Shown here: positions 45,186 through 58,287 of the stretch, one piece after another
Layout of the letters: every line of letters starts with the position of its first letter
Numbering within the stretch: the stretch's first letter is position 1
Assembly (NCBI GenBank): GCA_009602725.1
Contig: WELB01000194.1
Span: forward strand, 1-64,000
Length of the DNA stretch: 64,000 nt
Direction of reading: 5' to 3'
Origin: Spirogloea muscicola
Taxonomy: Eukaryota > Streptophyta > Zygnematophyceae > Spirogloeales > Spirogloeaceae
The notes under the pieces: generated by a model
Database searches by the model: none
What the model saw: the letters and a program-made list of their open reading frames with translations, nothing else
What the model was told of the DNA's origin: nothing
Position numbers and translations under genes: made by a program

Positions 45186-48100
45186 TAGCTCCCCACTTAG
45201 ATGTTCACGTCCTCGGGAACAAGAAGGGAGCACTACAGGAGGTCGACCCAATTAAGCCCGGCGAGAAGATACTGGACAATGGAGGGAAGAGGCAATGCGT
45301 CCTGTCAGATAGATACGACGCCTACGGAGAATGTCCCGGTGTGTCTCCTCCATTTGATACTCTTCCTCGCAAGGACGAGGGGAGGTGGGGGCACGGCCAT
45401 CCGCATGGTATGGCTCGAGCGGAGACACATGGAATATTAATTGTACCGGTGTATCGGGCTCATGTGCGACCTTGCCGACCAGGCGCACTACACGAAGGGT
45501 CCAATTCACTTGGCAGCAACTTGAGCTTACCCACAGCCCGCAAGGCTAGGTGCGTAGTGCTCAACAGCACATAGGGCACCCACGTCGAAAGACATAATCC
45601 TGAGACGGAGATTAGCAAACTGCTTTGGCCGGTTCTGAGCAATTGTCAAGAGTTGCACAGCCCTCCGCTGAGCCTCCAGGAGGTCACCGGGAAAACTTGC
45701 TGTTGTCAGAACGCGCTCTGGCCTCCCCACCTCTAAAGATGAATGGGAATGCTAACAGACAGGAAGCAGGGTGTGTTTGGTAGTCAGAAAAGGCGTTGTT
45801 AACAGCATCTCGTTGGAGCAAGCTACTCGTCCCAGTCAGCATGATTGGGTTTCACAAATGCCTTAGCTTGTCCGCTTCAACCTCACAGTCTGACCCTCTG
45901 GTTGTGGGTGCAAGGCTGTGGACATGGAGTGCTTGTGCCAATAAGCCTGCACACCTCTTTCCAGAAGTGACCCGTGAAGTGAGGACCGCGGTCAGATATT
46001 TAGCTCGGGTACTCCGTGCAATTTCCGTAGTTGGTCCACTGACATGCGAGCAACTTGGCAGGCTACGTTTGCCCTACAACTCTGGCAGGTGGCGCAAGTC
46101 CTCACGAAGACTCTACGTGGACTTCCAATTTGGCCACCATTAGAGAAGCTTGATAGCTTTTATTGTCTTCAATACCCAAGTGACCACTGTACTGAGCCTC
46201 ATGCGTCTCTTGCATGATACTAGTGCGCAAGGCATTGCTGTTGGGCACCACAATGCCGTCACCTCGCCACCAGAAACCTTGGTCACGTACTACTGTGCGT
46301 GGTTTGGTTGCTCGTGCACACCAAGCGTCTGTGCTATACATCACATATACGCACGTAAAGCTCAGAGTAATTGGTGGTGCACTGCCGGGCGGCCGCACGG
46401 GCAGGCCGCACGTCTGCGGTCTGAGCCCTTGTGGCACACAGGCAAGGCGCCACAGCAGCTCCTACCATGTTGCGGCCACCGGGTCCGTAGCATTTATACG
46501 TCCAGGGTGGTTGGTACACCCACTATATCAGAATAGTACCGTAATACTAGCCTACCAAGCGTAACGCCTGCTCAATTGCTGCTGTGTGTGAATAAAACTG
46601 GCTATGGCCCGTCACATCAATTAGCACCCTTGAGATAGCAACGCCACACATGGAGGGCGTGCACAACACCAACGAGCTCTTGCTCGGCCCGTAGTTGAGA
46701 TGCGCCCTGCAAGACCGAGCAGGCGAGTCTTAATTGCTACGGGGTTACCCTCCTGCAAGAGAACGGCAAGTGCCGATCAAAGAGGCGTCACACACATCTG
46801 ACTACTATGGAGCACCTTCTCGAGGCAATGCCCGAAACAGGTGGGGATGCTAGAGGTCGTATTAGTTTTCACAAATGCCCGCGGGCATTTGACGTCCACC
46901 CCAGGTTACGTCCTTACGAGTGAGCTCGTAAGAGGAGATGCCATACTTCCGTGTCTTTGCAGGAATCCTGACAGGAACGGGTACACTGTGCGAATCCTGA
47001 AAAGGAACGCAACTGCAGCACATTCCGTGGCACTCAGCCAGTCTATCACGGTCTGTGCAGACAGATGCAGCATGACTTGACTACTACTTCTGGGGTTTAC
47101 GCGAACCCAGTTTTTGCACACAAGACCGCCTACTACTGGTGAACACTTTTGGCATACAATTGATTGTACCGTCGCAAAGGCAGCACGAGCTGCAGGTGCA
47201 TTACGTAATCCTCGGGTGTTATACCAACACCGTGTTGTCATTCACGAATACCAGCACAGAGGCATACGATGGGGGCCAAAGACTCCCACTGTCACAGCCC
47301 GACACGGGGCTGGGAGGATCCGATCGGCGACAACAAGTTCACATCGGAGGTTTCCCAGCCGCGACACAAAGTTTGTAAGAAATGAGGATCGTCAAGCCCG
47401 AGGACAAGGCGTTGGTCTCACAAAGAAAAAGGTCGGAGTCAGCATTAAATGGGTCATACAAGGCAACAAGCCAGCGGTTGGAATACAAACAATACAGAAT
47501 ACAAGCGTCTGGGGGTGGGGCAGCTCGGCTGCTTCTCCCCTCGAGTATCCATCAAACTTCGCAGAGCCCTGCCTCCGGCCTCTTGGGAGTGTTGAGCGTT
47601 CTGCCACTTGCTACCAGCCCTCACAGAATATCCACCCGTGGCCGCCGCCTCCGCTGCTGGAGTCGCCGCCGATAGCGGACCCCATTCCAAATACTAATAC
47701 TGACAGAGTCTTACACTACTAGAAGTCTATCATCCGATTTGTGGCTTTGCCGCCGTCGCGCGCTGATATCCAGATTGCTCCCTTATCAGCTTCGCGCGCC
47801 ATTAGTCAGGTTTGCGCTTTATCCAATGTCGCGCGTTGTCCTTTGCCCGACTGGTGAGGTGGTTGGCCTCCTCTTTACCCTCCAGCTATCATTCCTGTGA
47901 TGTTAGAGTTCCACCCGTGTAACGTCGTTACAAAGTTGGTGATGACCTCTCACAAATCGAGGGAGCAAGTCACACGTGCTCCTTGGAGACGATCACACAG
48001 ATCATCAATGCTAGGCAAAGGGCACCGGTCCTTGACAATGAGCTTGATTATAGATCGATGCTGGATGCACATCCGATGACTACCATAGTACTTCGCAAGG

Positions 48101-49959
48101 AAGCGGATAGGTGCACCATACAGTGACTGAAATGGCTCACTATGCCCGTACTCTAGCAAGTCCGCCACTTAGGATTGCGTCTCTCAACACTCAAGAGTTG
48201 ATACTGAGTGCAGTACGACGGCAGAGCGCCGCACGTCATAGAACCACTCCAGATGAGGAAGCACCCGTCCAGAGGAGTTGAGGACATACATCCAATTACT
48301 TCGGTGACTGATTGTCAAGAGCCGCACCAGGTAAGGCAACCACACACACTACGGAGTCAGGGGAGACTCATTACTCATCATCAGAATCAGATTCACAGCC
48401 AGTGCTGGCTCCGTGTGAAGTTACATCCTCAACAACAGCTGTTGGTTGCAAAATGCAAAGATGCAGTTTTAAAGCATCCCCTACAAGTCGATCCTTAGGC
48501 ATTAATTGGCGGAGACAAGTACTCACCCAGAGTACTCTGATGCACTAGCCAGCTGCAGGCAGTTCAATTCCGGCAGCTTTCTAGCTACGAGTGCACAGGG
48601 ATACTCAGCACTTAGCTGGGCTAATGGTCCAATTCCCGCCATAGCAATACGGCCAACGGTACATACAGGCCACTCGGGCAGGACACTGGACCCACCTGGT
48701 CTTGTCCAAGCCCGCCAAGTATGGCATGACACGTAGCCATCTCAAGGGAAATACTGGCAAGGGAATGACCAAGCAGTGACTGCAGAGGGCGTTGACAATT
48801 TCTGCCAAGCCTTGCTCCGCAAGCTTACTCAGCCCACAGCTGTGATATCACATAATCAACAGCTGCAGAGGGTGAAGGACTTTCACTGGAAGTAGGTGAC
48901 ACCGAAGTGCCACTGACCAGGGCCCAAGGCCTTGCGGTTAATGAGGATGGCGGACAGCCACATTCCTCATCGCACTTCGTGCCTAGCACTATAGTGCCAG
49001 CATTTGGAGTGTGCACTCAGCGCAGACCAGGGTGAGGGCGCACCAGCCGCCAACACCCGAGGTACAGCAAGGCGAGGAGCAAAGCAGGGATCACCCATGC
49101 CGAGACATCACTAATGCGGATCTCACCACGAAGTCCACAACGTCCATGGGCACATAGCCACACTTAGGCCAGCTCAAGGCGGGTTGGACCACACCAGGAC
49201 CCACGTCTCACATACTAGACCGAGGGTTACTGGCCAGCTCGTGTTACACAGCAGCACAACTGATAGCTGAGACACAGGCGATGTCGTGCCTTGCAGTGGC
49301 ACATATGCCACTTGTTGCCAAGCGACGAATACCAAACCGGCAAGAATTTACAAATCGTTCAACGCCCAGGGCGCAGTGGCACACAAGCCAACTGTTGCCC
49401 AGACACTTGCCAAGTGAATGGCATTCTCTACATATGGTCAATGAGCTTGGAAGGAGTTGCCAATATCATGAAATCTCCAAGGGTGGACGTCTTCACTGGA
49501 GCCTGCCACTAGGCAGGGTCCCACACAGAGAGGTGGTCACATTCCCCACGCGGGATGTGAGGGCTTGCCGTACAAGCAAGCCATGCCGTTATCTTAAAGT
49601 CAGGTGTTGAGGCTACTCCTGTTTGCCATCCTAGCCGACACAACAGGTGGAGCGACTGGCCACACCCCTGTCGAGACTCCTGCAACAACAGTAATAGGCA
49701 GACATGGCTGGTAGAGACGGCTGGACACAATCTCAGTCGTGACTACGGATGCAGCAGGTGGAAACAGTTGGGCACATCCAACCATGGCTCCGGCAGCACC
49801 AAGCTAAGCCTACAAGAGATGCAGAAATCACTCGCCCTACAGCATGGGCGAGCAGTTTACACACATCTCATAGTACGCCCCCACACACAGGGGTTGCTAG
49901 CAGGTCCTCTCGGACCAACAGCCTAAAACTGCTCCGTCAAGCGCAGACCCCGCTGCACC
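45186..49959 (-). mobile_element. Ty3/Gypsy pol remnant (family A), minus strand
   Basis: Recognisable parts, in minus order: reverse transcriptase (around 48170-47950, with KDRCPLPSIDDLCDRLQGA), RNase H region (about 47.2-46.6 kb), integrase with its zinc-binding N-terminus (around 46.45-46.1 kb) and the integrase C-terminal/chromodomain-like end (around 45.5-45.25 kb), followed by the LTR at 44502-45185. The stretch above 48.8 kb is probably degraded gag/protease sequence. The element is heavily broken, with well over ten interruptions, and looks old. Confidence 0.7.
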
Positions 49960-50459
49960 TGTAACAATCCAGCCGTTTGCTCAAGCCACACGCTGCTGTT
50001 AGCGTTACCTAACCGCTTGCCGTTTGACGGCAAATGGGCCGCCAGTAGGCGGGCTGGCTGGCCGGGCAAGTGCGCCCAGGTGCGGGCCCCGCCCGTCCTG
50101 AAATGCTTCTCGATAGGACTCACCCGTTCATGGGAGGATCTTTGGCCCGCCGCGAGGCAGGCCATGGGGCGACCCGCTCACATCCCTGGAAGGGAGGTGG
50201 CACGGGGGAAGCACTGATGGCCTTGGGCTGAGACCCGACAGGAGTTCGAAGCGGTGAAGCCCAGAGCAGCCTTGCCGCTGCTCGCCGTCGCAGCCGCCGC
50301 CGCACCCTGCTGCTGGGCCTGCGCCAAGGAGGTGGAGTCGCCGCCGGATGGCACACGGCCAGTCTTCCGCTGCGCCGATGCGCTAGTGCTTGGCCTGTGT
50401 AGTGAAGTGGGTTGGTCCCTAAACCCCTTACAGCTGAACTCAAGAAGCGACTCACCCTG
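49960..50459 (+). mobile_element. LTR of family B (partial copy)
   Basis: Colinear with the family-B LTR at 58288-58827 from its TG start (tgtaacaatccagccg) through gtggagtcgccgccgga to the ttggtccctaaaccc word near the end. It then runs directly into the family-A LTR at 50460, so the family-B copy is incomplete. Fossil. Confidence 0.65.
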
Positions 50460-51715
50460 TGTGACATCTCTGCATCTGATCACACAGTTAGAGTTAGGGT
50501 GTCCTGGTTTAGATTCGAGCATAGGGTGTATTGGAGACAGCCCTCATACAGGAGAACGCCGACGCACATACGCGCACAGAGCGCAGCGGAAGTCTTACCC
50601 TGAGGCATCGCGCTAGGGTGGTTACTCTTTCAATAGACTTACGGAGAGCCGGCAGGCCCGCAGCGATGAGCTACGGCGACGGGCTGGCAGCAGGCGGCAG
50701 CAGCAGAGCTGCAGCGGCGGCGGCAGCAGCAGGCAGCAGCGGGGCTGGCTAGGCAGCAGCAGGGCTGTGTCTCTCTCGGGGTTGGTCGGACTCCGGAGTC
50801 TGGCCAAGGCCTACTACTTATAGCGGTTCGCCTGCCACCCCTCCCCTGAGGGTGTGACGAGGTCGCCCCCAGGGCCCTTTCTCGGAGGGGCGGGCCTGAC
50901 AAGGGGACACGATGAAAACAAGAGGCTGGCACACAGGGCCACAGGCCTGTAGCACGAGTCCAAGGGACTAGCGCCAAGAGGCCGGCGCGCGAGTCCAAGG
51001 GACTGGCGCGCTGCACAGTGACTAGCGCCAAGGAGGTGGCGCGCCAGGCCAATAGCCTGGCTCACGGGGCCAAGGGACTGGGGCCATGAGGACACAGGAC
51101 CGAGGCCATGCGGCCATGAGGCCGGGAGAGCTGGCCGATTCGGCCAGCCCGCAGTGTACTTCCGAGGGAGAGCTGGCCCACCCGGCCAGCTCGCAGGGCG
51201 CTGGCCTGAGGGAGAGCTGGCCCACCCGGCCAGCCCGCAAGGCGCTGGCCTGAAGAAGAGCTGACCCACCCGGCCAGCTCGTAGGGCGTGAGCCCGAGGC
51301 ATGCGGACGGGGTACGGAGCCCGGGAACCCTCGAACCGTACTTAGCTACACGGAGTGCAGCCAAGTTACCCGCACCGTTTGGGACTCCAAACGGTAGATA
51401 CGCTACGCTCTTGTAAGGTCATCGCGCACCGTTAGCACTCTCAAACGGAGACACCGTGCCACCACGGCCTCCTGCGCGACCACCTGGCCACGCCAGGTCG
51501 GTCGGGGCGGGGCGCCAGGTGGACACCGCGCCACCGAGGCCCCCGTGTGGGACCGCTTGGCCAAGCCAGGTCGGTCAGGGCGGGGCGCGCCAGGGTGGAC
51601 ACCGCGCCACTGAGGCTCAAGTACGGGGCCGCCTGGCCAGGCCAGGTCGGCCACTTGCCATTTAAGTAAGCGTTAATCACCTGGATCAACGCTCACAGTG
51701 AGTGGGAACGTTACA
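50460..51715 (-). mobile_element. LTR of Gypsy family A (copy 2, expanded)
   Basis: About 1256 bases. It is the closest relative of the LTR at 43086-43997 but longer, because it carries two tandem-repeat blocks: ~43-base units with gagctggcccacccggccag (about 51125-51290) and three ~75-base units with the ccaggtcggtc word (about 51450-51660). Fossil. Confidence 0.65.
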
Positions 51716-52015
51716 TACGAGCTTGATACACCGGTGCATTGTTCCTCAGTACGGACCATACCATTCGGATGGCCGTGTCCAACCGCCCCCACCTCCCCTC
51801 GTTCTCGACAACGAGGAAGAGCATCAAGTGGAGGAGATTTTGTCACACCAGGACATTCTCCGTGGGCGTCGTTAGTCCCGTGAGTACCTTTCGAGTGGCT
51901 AGGCTATGCGCCTGAGCACAGTTCATGAGCATCTGCGGTCAATCTTGCCACTTTCTCTTCCCTCGTTCAGAAGTATCTGACAGGAGGCATTGCCTCTTCT
52001 CTCCATTCTTCCGTA
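51716..52015 (+). mobile_element. Gypsy pol 3' fragment
   Basis: About 300 bases matching the C-terminal end of the family-A polyprotein (gagcttgatacaccggtgc and the Pro-rich stretch after it), in plus orientation, and similar to 54165-54300. A broken fragment. Confidence 0.6.
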
Positions 52016-53030
52016 TGTTACGGCCACTTAATTCCGAGGGGTTGTATCTCGGCCTCCTTCCACCCTGCCTAAGTGGCGTGCAGCAGTGTGAGTGTGGTGA
52101 ACGCAGTGCAGACTGAGGCGTCCTTGGCGGCCCATAAGCTCTGGTGCGCACGAGGAGGGGAGCGGACCGGCACCCACGACTTGCTGCGCATAGCCATGTA
52201 CGGCGTATTCGTGGAGGCCGGTTACACTGTGGCGCTGGAAAGTTCCAGCATTAGGCCTTTGAAAGCTGGGGCGGATAGCCGCCTCTGAGACGTCCTAAGC
52301 CCTATACACGCAGGTAGGGTGAAGTACGTCCTGGTTGATTTTGGTCGGTGGGGATTTCGATGCAAACCCCCTACAGTGAATTCAATATTACAGCACACAG
52401 TGGAAGTCTTACCCTGAGGCGCCGCCAACGTCGGCGACTCTACTGAGAGTCTGGCTTAAGAGGTGTCCCCGCGTGGGGCGCAGCCATGGTACTTACGGAG
52501 AGCCGGCGATATTTGTGATGATTCAATGCCAAACCCCCTCCAGGGTGTGTAGGAGCCGCTTCAAGGCCCACCCCGTCAGGGGCGGGCCTCACGAAAATCG
52601 GTCGCGGAAACATGTCACGTCCACGTGAAGACCTCGAGGGTACCGTAGGGTGGACATGTAACGTCCACGGGCGGACCGCGAGGGACCTGGAGGACAGGAG
52701 ACGTCCACGGCCAGACCTTGAGGATACCGCAAGACAGTGGTCACGCCAAGCGGCACGACGACACGACAGACACGACAGAAGACAATGCGCGCGGGAGAAT
52801 ACACGGAAATGAACCGCGCGACAGATGCCAGATGTACGCGATAATAGGAGGGTAATGCGCCCAGACGGGCAAAACGCTACAATCTCCACACTCGGCGGGC
52901 GCGATCTCGTTGCCAGCGCGCTCGGCAGGGGCCCCCGGTTCATTGTCGACGTCGTCACAACCGACTGCGTCGACTCAAGGAGCGCCCAACGCTCGTCGGA
53001 GGAGGCGGGCTACGCAGTCCGCCAGGCGGC
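52016..53030 (+). mobile_element. Second, diverged retroelement C-terminal module with LTR fragment inserted
   Basis: The left part (about 52060-52290) reads QQCECGE, GGERTGTHDLLRIAMYG and VFVEAGYTVALE, matching the module at 32122-32400. The right part (about 52880-52970) resumes with the LGRGPRFIVDVVTTD block. Between them (about 52300-52830) lies a family-A LTR fragment (gtggaagtcttaccctgagg) with ~42-base tandem units around 52610-52740. This suggests an LTR-type sequence inserted into an older non-LTR remnant. Confidence 0.5.
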
Positions 53031-54567
53031 GGGCTTGGTGGTCCACTGCCGAGCGGCCCCACGGGCGGACCGCACGTCTGCGGTCTGAGCCCTTGTGGCA
53101 CACAAGACAGGCGCCACGGCAGCCCCTACAATGTTGCGGCCACCGGGTCCCCAGCATTGTTACGTCCAGGGTGAAACACCAACTGGATGGGAATAGTACC
53201 ATACTACCAGCTCACCAAGCTTGACGCCTGCTCTTTGCTGTTGTGTGCGAAAACGTTCGACCTCTCTGAGCTGTATGTGCGTCTTTTTTATGGGTATGGC
53301 ACAGACCCTTGATTTGCACGAGCATCGAAACCACGCACAGCAGTATGTGACCAAGGCTTCTGGTGGCGAGGTGACGCCATGCTGGTGCCCAACTGCAATG
53401 CCTTGCGCACTAGTCTCATGTCAAGAGAGGCATGAGCCTCAGTACAGTGGTCACTTGGATATTAGAAGACCAGAAAAGCTATCAAGCTTCTTTATGGTGG
53501 CCGGTTCAGTGGAGTCTTTGTGAGTACTTGCGCCACCTGCCAGCTTAGTACGGCACGCTCTCCCAAGCCTGCCAAGTTGCTGGCATGTCTGTGGACCGAG
53601 TATGGAAACTGCACGGAGTACCGAGTGAATCCCTTAACGGCGATCCTCGCTCCACTGGTCACTTCTGGCAAGAAGTGTTCAAGCTCATTGGCATAAGTAA
53701 TCCATGTCCACAGCTTACCACCCTTTATAAGACGGTCAGACTGTAAGCGGGATTTGGCAGACATGGCATTTTGTCCCAGTCAGTCAGGCTGACTGGGACG
53801 AGTACCTTGCCCCAGCGAGTATGCTGTGACGAACGCCTTTCATGCCTCCCATGGGCACAACCTTCTTCCTGAAGGTCAGCATACCCGATCACCTTTGCAG
53901 GTGGGGAGGCCGGAGCGCGTTCGGTCCGCAGTAAGCTTAAATGGTGACCTCCTGGAGGCTCAGCGGAGGGCTATGCAATTCTTGACAATTTCTCACAACC
54001 GGCAGTAGCAGTTGCTGATTTCCGTCGCAAGGATGTGTACTTGAACGTGGGTGTCCTCGTGCTATTGAGCACTAAGCACCTAGCTTTGCTGGCTGTGGGT
54101 ACGCACAAGTTGCTGTCCAAGTGGGTTGGACTCTTTCGTGTAGTGCGCCTGGTCGGCAAGGTCGCATATGAGCTTGATACACCGGTACAATAGCAACTCC
54201 ATGTGTCTCAGCTCGGGCCATACCATACGGATGGTCGTGTCCAACCGCCACCACCTCCCCTCGTTCTTGACAACGAGGAAGAGATAAAGTGAAGGAGACT
54301 TTGTCCCACCAGGCCAATCTCCGTTGGCGTTTTAAGCCCCGTGAGTACCTTATCAAGTGGCTAGCCATGCGCCTGAGTACAGTACATGGGAATCTGCGAT
54401 GAATTTTGCCTTTTGCCCTTCCCTCGTTCCAGCGTATCTGATAGGAGTCATTGCCTCTGCTCTCCGTTATCCAGTAACTTCCCGCCGGGGTGACTCACCT
54501 GGTCGAGCCCCTGTAGTACTTACTCCTTTCTTCTTCCCGAGGACGTGAACATCTAAGTGGGGAGGTA
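53031..54567. mobile_element. Gypsy family-A pol fragments
   Basis: The segment 53031-53250 matches the RNase H/integrase boundary of family A in minus orientation. From 53250 to 54567 the orientation is plus: integrase N-terminal region (about 53.3-53.5 kb), central integrase pieces, and the C-terminal end (54165-54300), leading into the LTR at 54568. The head-to-head arrangement implies at least two separate insertions or a rearrangement. Heavily broken, more than ten interruptions. Confidence 0.6.
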
Positions 54568-55350
54568 TGTGAAAGTGCCTCACTTTGAGAGTGCCAACGG
54601 TGCCGGTAACCTTACACGATCATATCGTATCTATTGTTTGGAATTGCCAAACGGTACCGGTAGCTTGGCTCCACTATATGTAGCTAAGGACGGTCCGAGG
54701 CCCTGGGCTCCATTCCGCACGTGCTCCGTCCAGGAGGCGCCGCTTCGCGCCTCCTTGGAACAGCCCGAGGCGGGGCGTCGCGCCCCCCGAGGCGCCGCGT
54801 CGCGCCTCTTTGGTGCCGCCCAATGGGCGCCGCTTCGTGTCTCCTTGTACCGCCCAAAGGGCGTCGCTTCGCGTCCCAATTGGTCATGCCCGCCCCTCCG
54901 CGGGAGGACCTTGGGAGCAACCCTCGTCACACCCTCGGGGGAGGGGTGGCAGATGGAACGCTTATCAGTGGTAGGCAGAGGCCAGACTCTCAGTCGGCCC
55001 CGTGACGCCAAGAGAGGCACAGCCCTGCTGCAGCCTGCTGCCGCAGCCGCCGCCACAGCTCTGCTGCTGCCGCCTGCTGCCCAGCCCGTCGCCGCAGCTC
55101 GTTGCTGCGGGCCTCGCCGGCTCTCTGTCTGTAGTACCATGGCTGCGCCCCTTCCGGGGACAGCTGCTTAATCTCGGTCGAGTCGCCGCCTTCCGGCGGT
55201 CCCTCAGGGTAAGACTTCCGCTGCGCTATGTGCGCGTACGTGTGCGCTGGCGTTCCACTCTGTACGGGGTCGTATCCAAAACACCCTATGTCCGGTACCC
55301 AAATAGGACATTCTGACCCTAACTGCGTGTTTAGGGACAGTGACATCACA
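54568..55350 (+). mobile_element. LTR of Gypsy family A (copy 4), 3' LTR of the plus-strand fragment
   Basis: About 783 bases with TG and CA ends, in plus orientation. It shares family-A blocks (tgccaaacggtaccgg, taagacttccgctgcgc) and holds its own tandem units of about 45 bases rich in gccgcttcgc (54721-54880). Fossil. Confidence 0.7.
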
Positions 55351-55398
55351 GCCGTGGCGCGGAGGGCAAAGTTGCGATTGCTGCAATGCCACGTCCCT

Positions 55399-56319
55399 TG
55401 TAGCATCCCTGTCCCTAATCACACAGTTAGAGTCAGAATGTCCTGGTTTGGAATCGAGCATAAGGTGTTTGGAGACAACCCTCATACAAGAGAACGCCAC
55501 CGCACATACGCGCACAGAGCGCAGCGATTTTACCCTGAGGCACCGCCCTAGGGCGGTGACTCTACTAATAGATTTACAGAGAGCCGAAGGGGCCAGCAGC
55601 GACTAGCTGCGACGACGGGCTGGGCAGCAGGCGGCAGCAGCAGGCAGCAGCGGGGCTGGGTAGGCAGCAGCGGGGCTGTGTCTCTCTCGGGCATTGGTCG
55701 GACTGTGGAGTCTGGCCTCGGCCCACTACTTGTAGCATTTCTCCTGCTGCCCCGCCCCTTCCCAGAGGGTGTGACGAGGGTAGCCGCCAAGGTTCTCCCC
55801 TGGAGGGGCGGGCCTGACGAACAGGGATACAGGATTACGGATCTAGGGGACTGGCGCGTGCCGCGCGTAGCGCATGCAGCCCGTGCCGCGTGGCGCGTGC
55901 TGCTCGTGCACGAGCCTGACGAATGGGAAGGCGAGTCTCGTAGCGCGTGCTGCGCGTGGCGCGAGGCTGACGATTGGAAAGGCGAGTTGTTGAGCGCATG
56001 CTGCGCGTGGCGCGAGTCTGACGAATAAGAAGGCGAGTCGTTGAGCGCGTCCTGCGCGTGGCGCGCGCCCCACGTGGCGTGTGCAGTGTGTGTTGCGCGG
56101 CGCGTGCATTCAGCCCCAGATATGAACCTAAAGTGATGGAGCACACTGGCGCGTGCCGCACGTGGCGCGTGCCACACGTATCCAAGGTCTCAGCCCCAAA
56201 TTAGCTACACGGAGTGCAGCGAGATTACCCGTACCATTTGGAACTCCCAAACGGTAGATAGGATACGATCATGTAACGTTACCGGCACCGTTGGCACGCT
56301 GAAAGGGGGGAACGTTACA
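55399..56319 (-). mobile_element. LTR of Gypsy family A (copy 5), 3' LTR of the minus-strand element
   Basis: About 921 bases in minus orientation, sharing family-A blocks. Its inner part is a tandem array of ~47-base units rich in gcgcgtgctgcgcgtggcgc (about 55850-56180) at the position where the other copies carry different arrays. Fossil. Confidence 0.7.
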
Positions 56320-58287
56320 TACCTTCCCACTTAGATGTTCACGTCCTCGGGAAAAAGTAGGAAGCAATCCAGAGAGTCAACCCATAGGAATCAAGCCCGG
56401 TGGGAAGATAAAGGACGACGAAGAGTAGAGGCATTACCGCTCGTCAGATACTTCTAAACGCGGGAAGGACAATGGGCAAGATTGTCCGCAGGCTCCCATG
56501 TACTGTGCTCCGGCTTATAGCCGAGCCACTTGATAAGGTACTCACGAGACTTACGACGCTCACGGAGCTTGTCCCGTTGCGACAAAATCTCCTCCACTTG
56601 CAACTGTTTCTCGCCATCAATAACGAGGGGAGGTGAGGCCGGTTGGACACGGCCAACCGTATGGTATGGCTCGAGCTGAGACGCATGGAAAAATTTGTGG
56701 GTTTTCCATTGTTCCTGCGTATCCAGCTCATAGGCGAGCTTTGCCGATCAGGCACACGACACAAAAGGGTCCAACCCACTTTGGCAGCAACTTGTGCTTA
56801 CCCACTGCCCGTAAATAATATGCTTACTGCTCAACAGCACTTGGGCACCCACGTCGAAGGACACGTCTTTGCGACGTAGATTGGCATACTGCTCTTGCCG
56901 GTGCTGAGCAATAGTCAAGATTGCTTAGCCCTCCGCTGAGCTTCCAAGAGGGTACCGGAAAAGCTGACTGCGGCCGGAACGCGCTCTGGCCTCCCCACCT
57001 GCAAAGGTAATCGGGTATGCTGAATAAAATATAGCAAGAAGGGATAATACTGGTAGAGTCATAATAGGCAATGTTCACAGCATATTCCGCTGGAGCAAGA
57101 TACTCGTCTTAATCAGTTTGACTGGGGTACGACGAAATGCCTTAACATGTCTTCCAAAACCCGATTTATCCTCTCGGTCTGACCATCAGTTTGCGGGTGG
57201 AATAGAGTGAACATGGATTGCTTCGTGCCAAGTAGCCTGCACACTTACTTTCCAGAAGTGACCCGTGAAGCGAGGCTCGCGGACAGACACGATGCGCTCG
57301 GGTACTCCGTGCAGTTTCCATACTTCGTTCACAAATATGCCAGCAAATTCTCGAGCGGACACCCGTGTGGTCGTCGGAACTCGGCCTCGACCAGGTCTGT
57401 GTCATACCCATCACGAATACGCACATACAGCTCAGAGAGGTTGGTGGTGCTTTGCCCTGCGGCCCCACGGGTAGGCCGCACGTCTGCGGTCTTAACCCTT
57501 GTGGCACACAAGACAGGCGTGACAGCAGCCCCTACAACGATGCGACTCACCAGATCCGCCACATTGATTCCTCCAGGGCGGTACAACTGCTGGAACCGAA
57601 ATTGTGCCATACACTCTGCCCACCTAGCTTGACGCCTTTTCAATTGCTGCTGTGTGTGAAAGTAGGTCAACGAGCAATGATCCGTTCCGACCGTAATTTC
57701 AACACCCTCGAGATAGCATCGCCACACACGGAGGGCGAGCACAACAGCAAGGAGCTCCTGCTCTTCCGTAGTATAGATTCGATCTGCAGGACTGAGCAGG
57801 CAACTCTCAAATGCTACGGGGTGACCCGCCTGCAGGAGAACGGCACCGATGCCGATCAAACAGGCGTCACAGACTACTTCCAATGGCACGCCTTCTCGAG
57901 GCAAAGCCAAAACGGGTGGGGAAACCAATACCTCTTTTCTATCCTCGACTGCCTTCTGGCCTTCGGACGCCCTCCCCCACGATCCGTCCTTACGAGTGAG
58001 CTTCGTAAGAGGAGATGCCATGCTTCCGTATCCTTGAAAGATTTCACGAATATAAATTTCGAAACTCAGAAAGAAGCACAACTGCGGCACATTCCAGGGC
58101 ACAGGCCAGTCCCTTACTACTACTGTCTTTTTGGCGTCGACGCGCACCCCCTCTCTGCCCACCGCATGCCCCAAGTACGTCGATTTGGGCTGATTGAGTA
58201 CACATTGAATGTCTTGGCATACACATACTCTCACGTAGAAGCTGCAGGACTTTCCGCAGGTGCCGTACGTGATCCTCAGGCGTTTCA
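56320..58287 (-). mobile_element. Ty3/Gypsy pol remnant (family A), minus strand, interrupted by family B
   Basis: In minus order: the end of reverse transcriptase (QPKSTYLGHAVGREGVRVD), RNase H (PVAFESCLLS, TEEQELLAVVLALRVWRCYL, EITVGTDHCSLTYF), the linker before integrase (LSELYVRIRDGYDTD), and integrase C-terminal sequence toward 56,450, then the LTR at 55399-56319. The 5' side stops at 58287, where a family-B LTR begins in the opposite orientation. The RT-RNase H frame is the best-preserved stretch of the cluster, so this copy may be younger than the one at 45-50 kb. Still broken, several interruptions. Confidence 0.75.
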
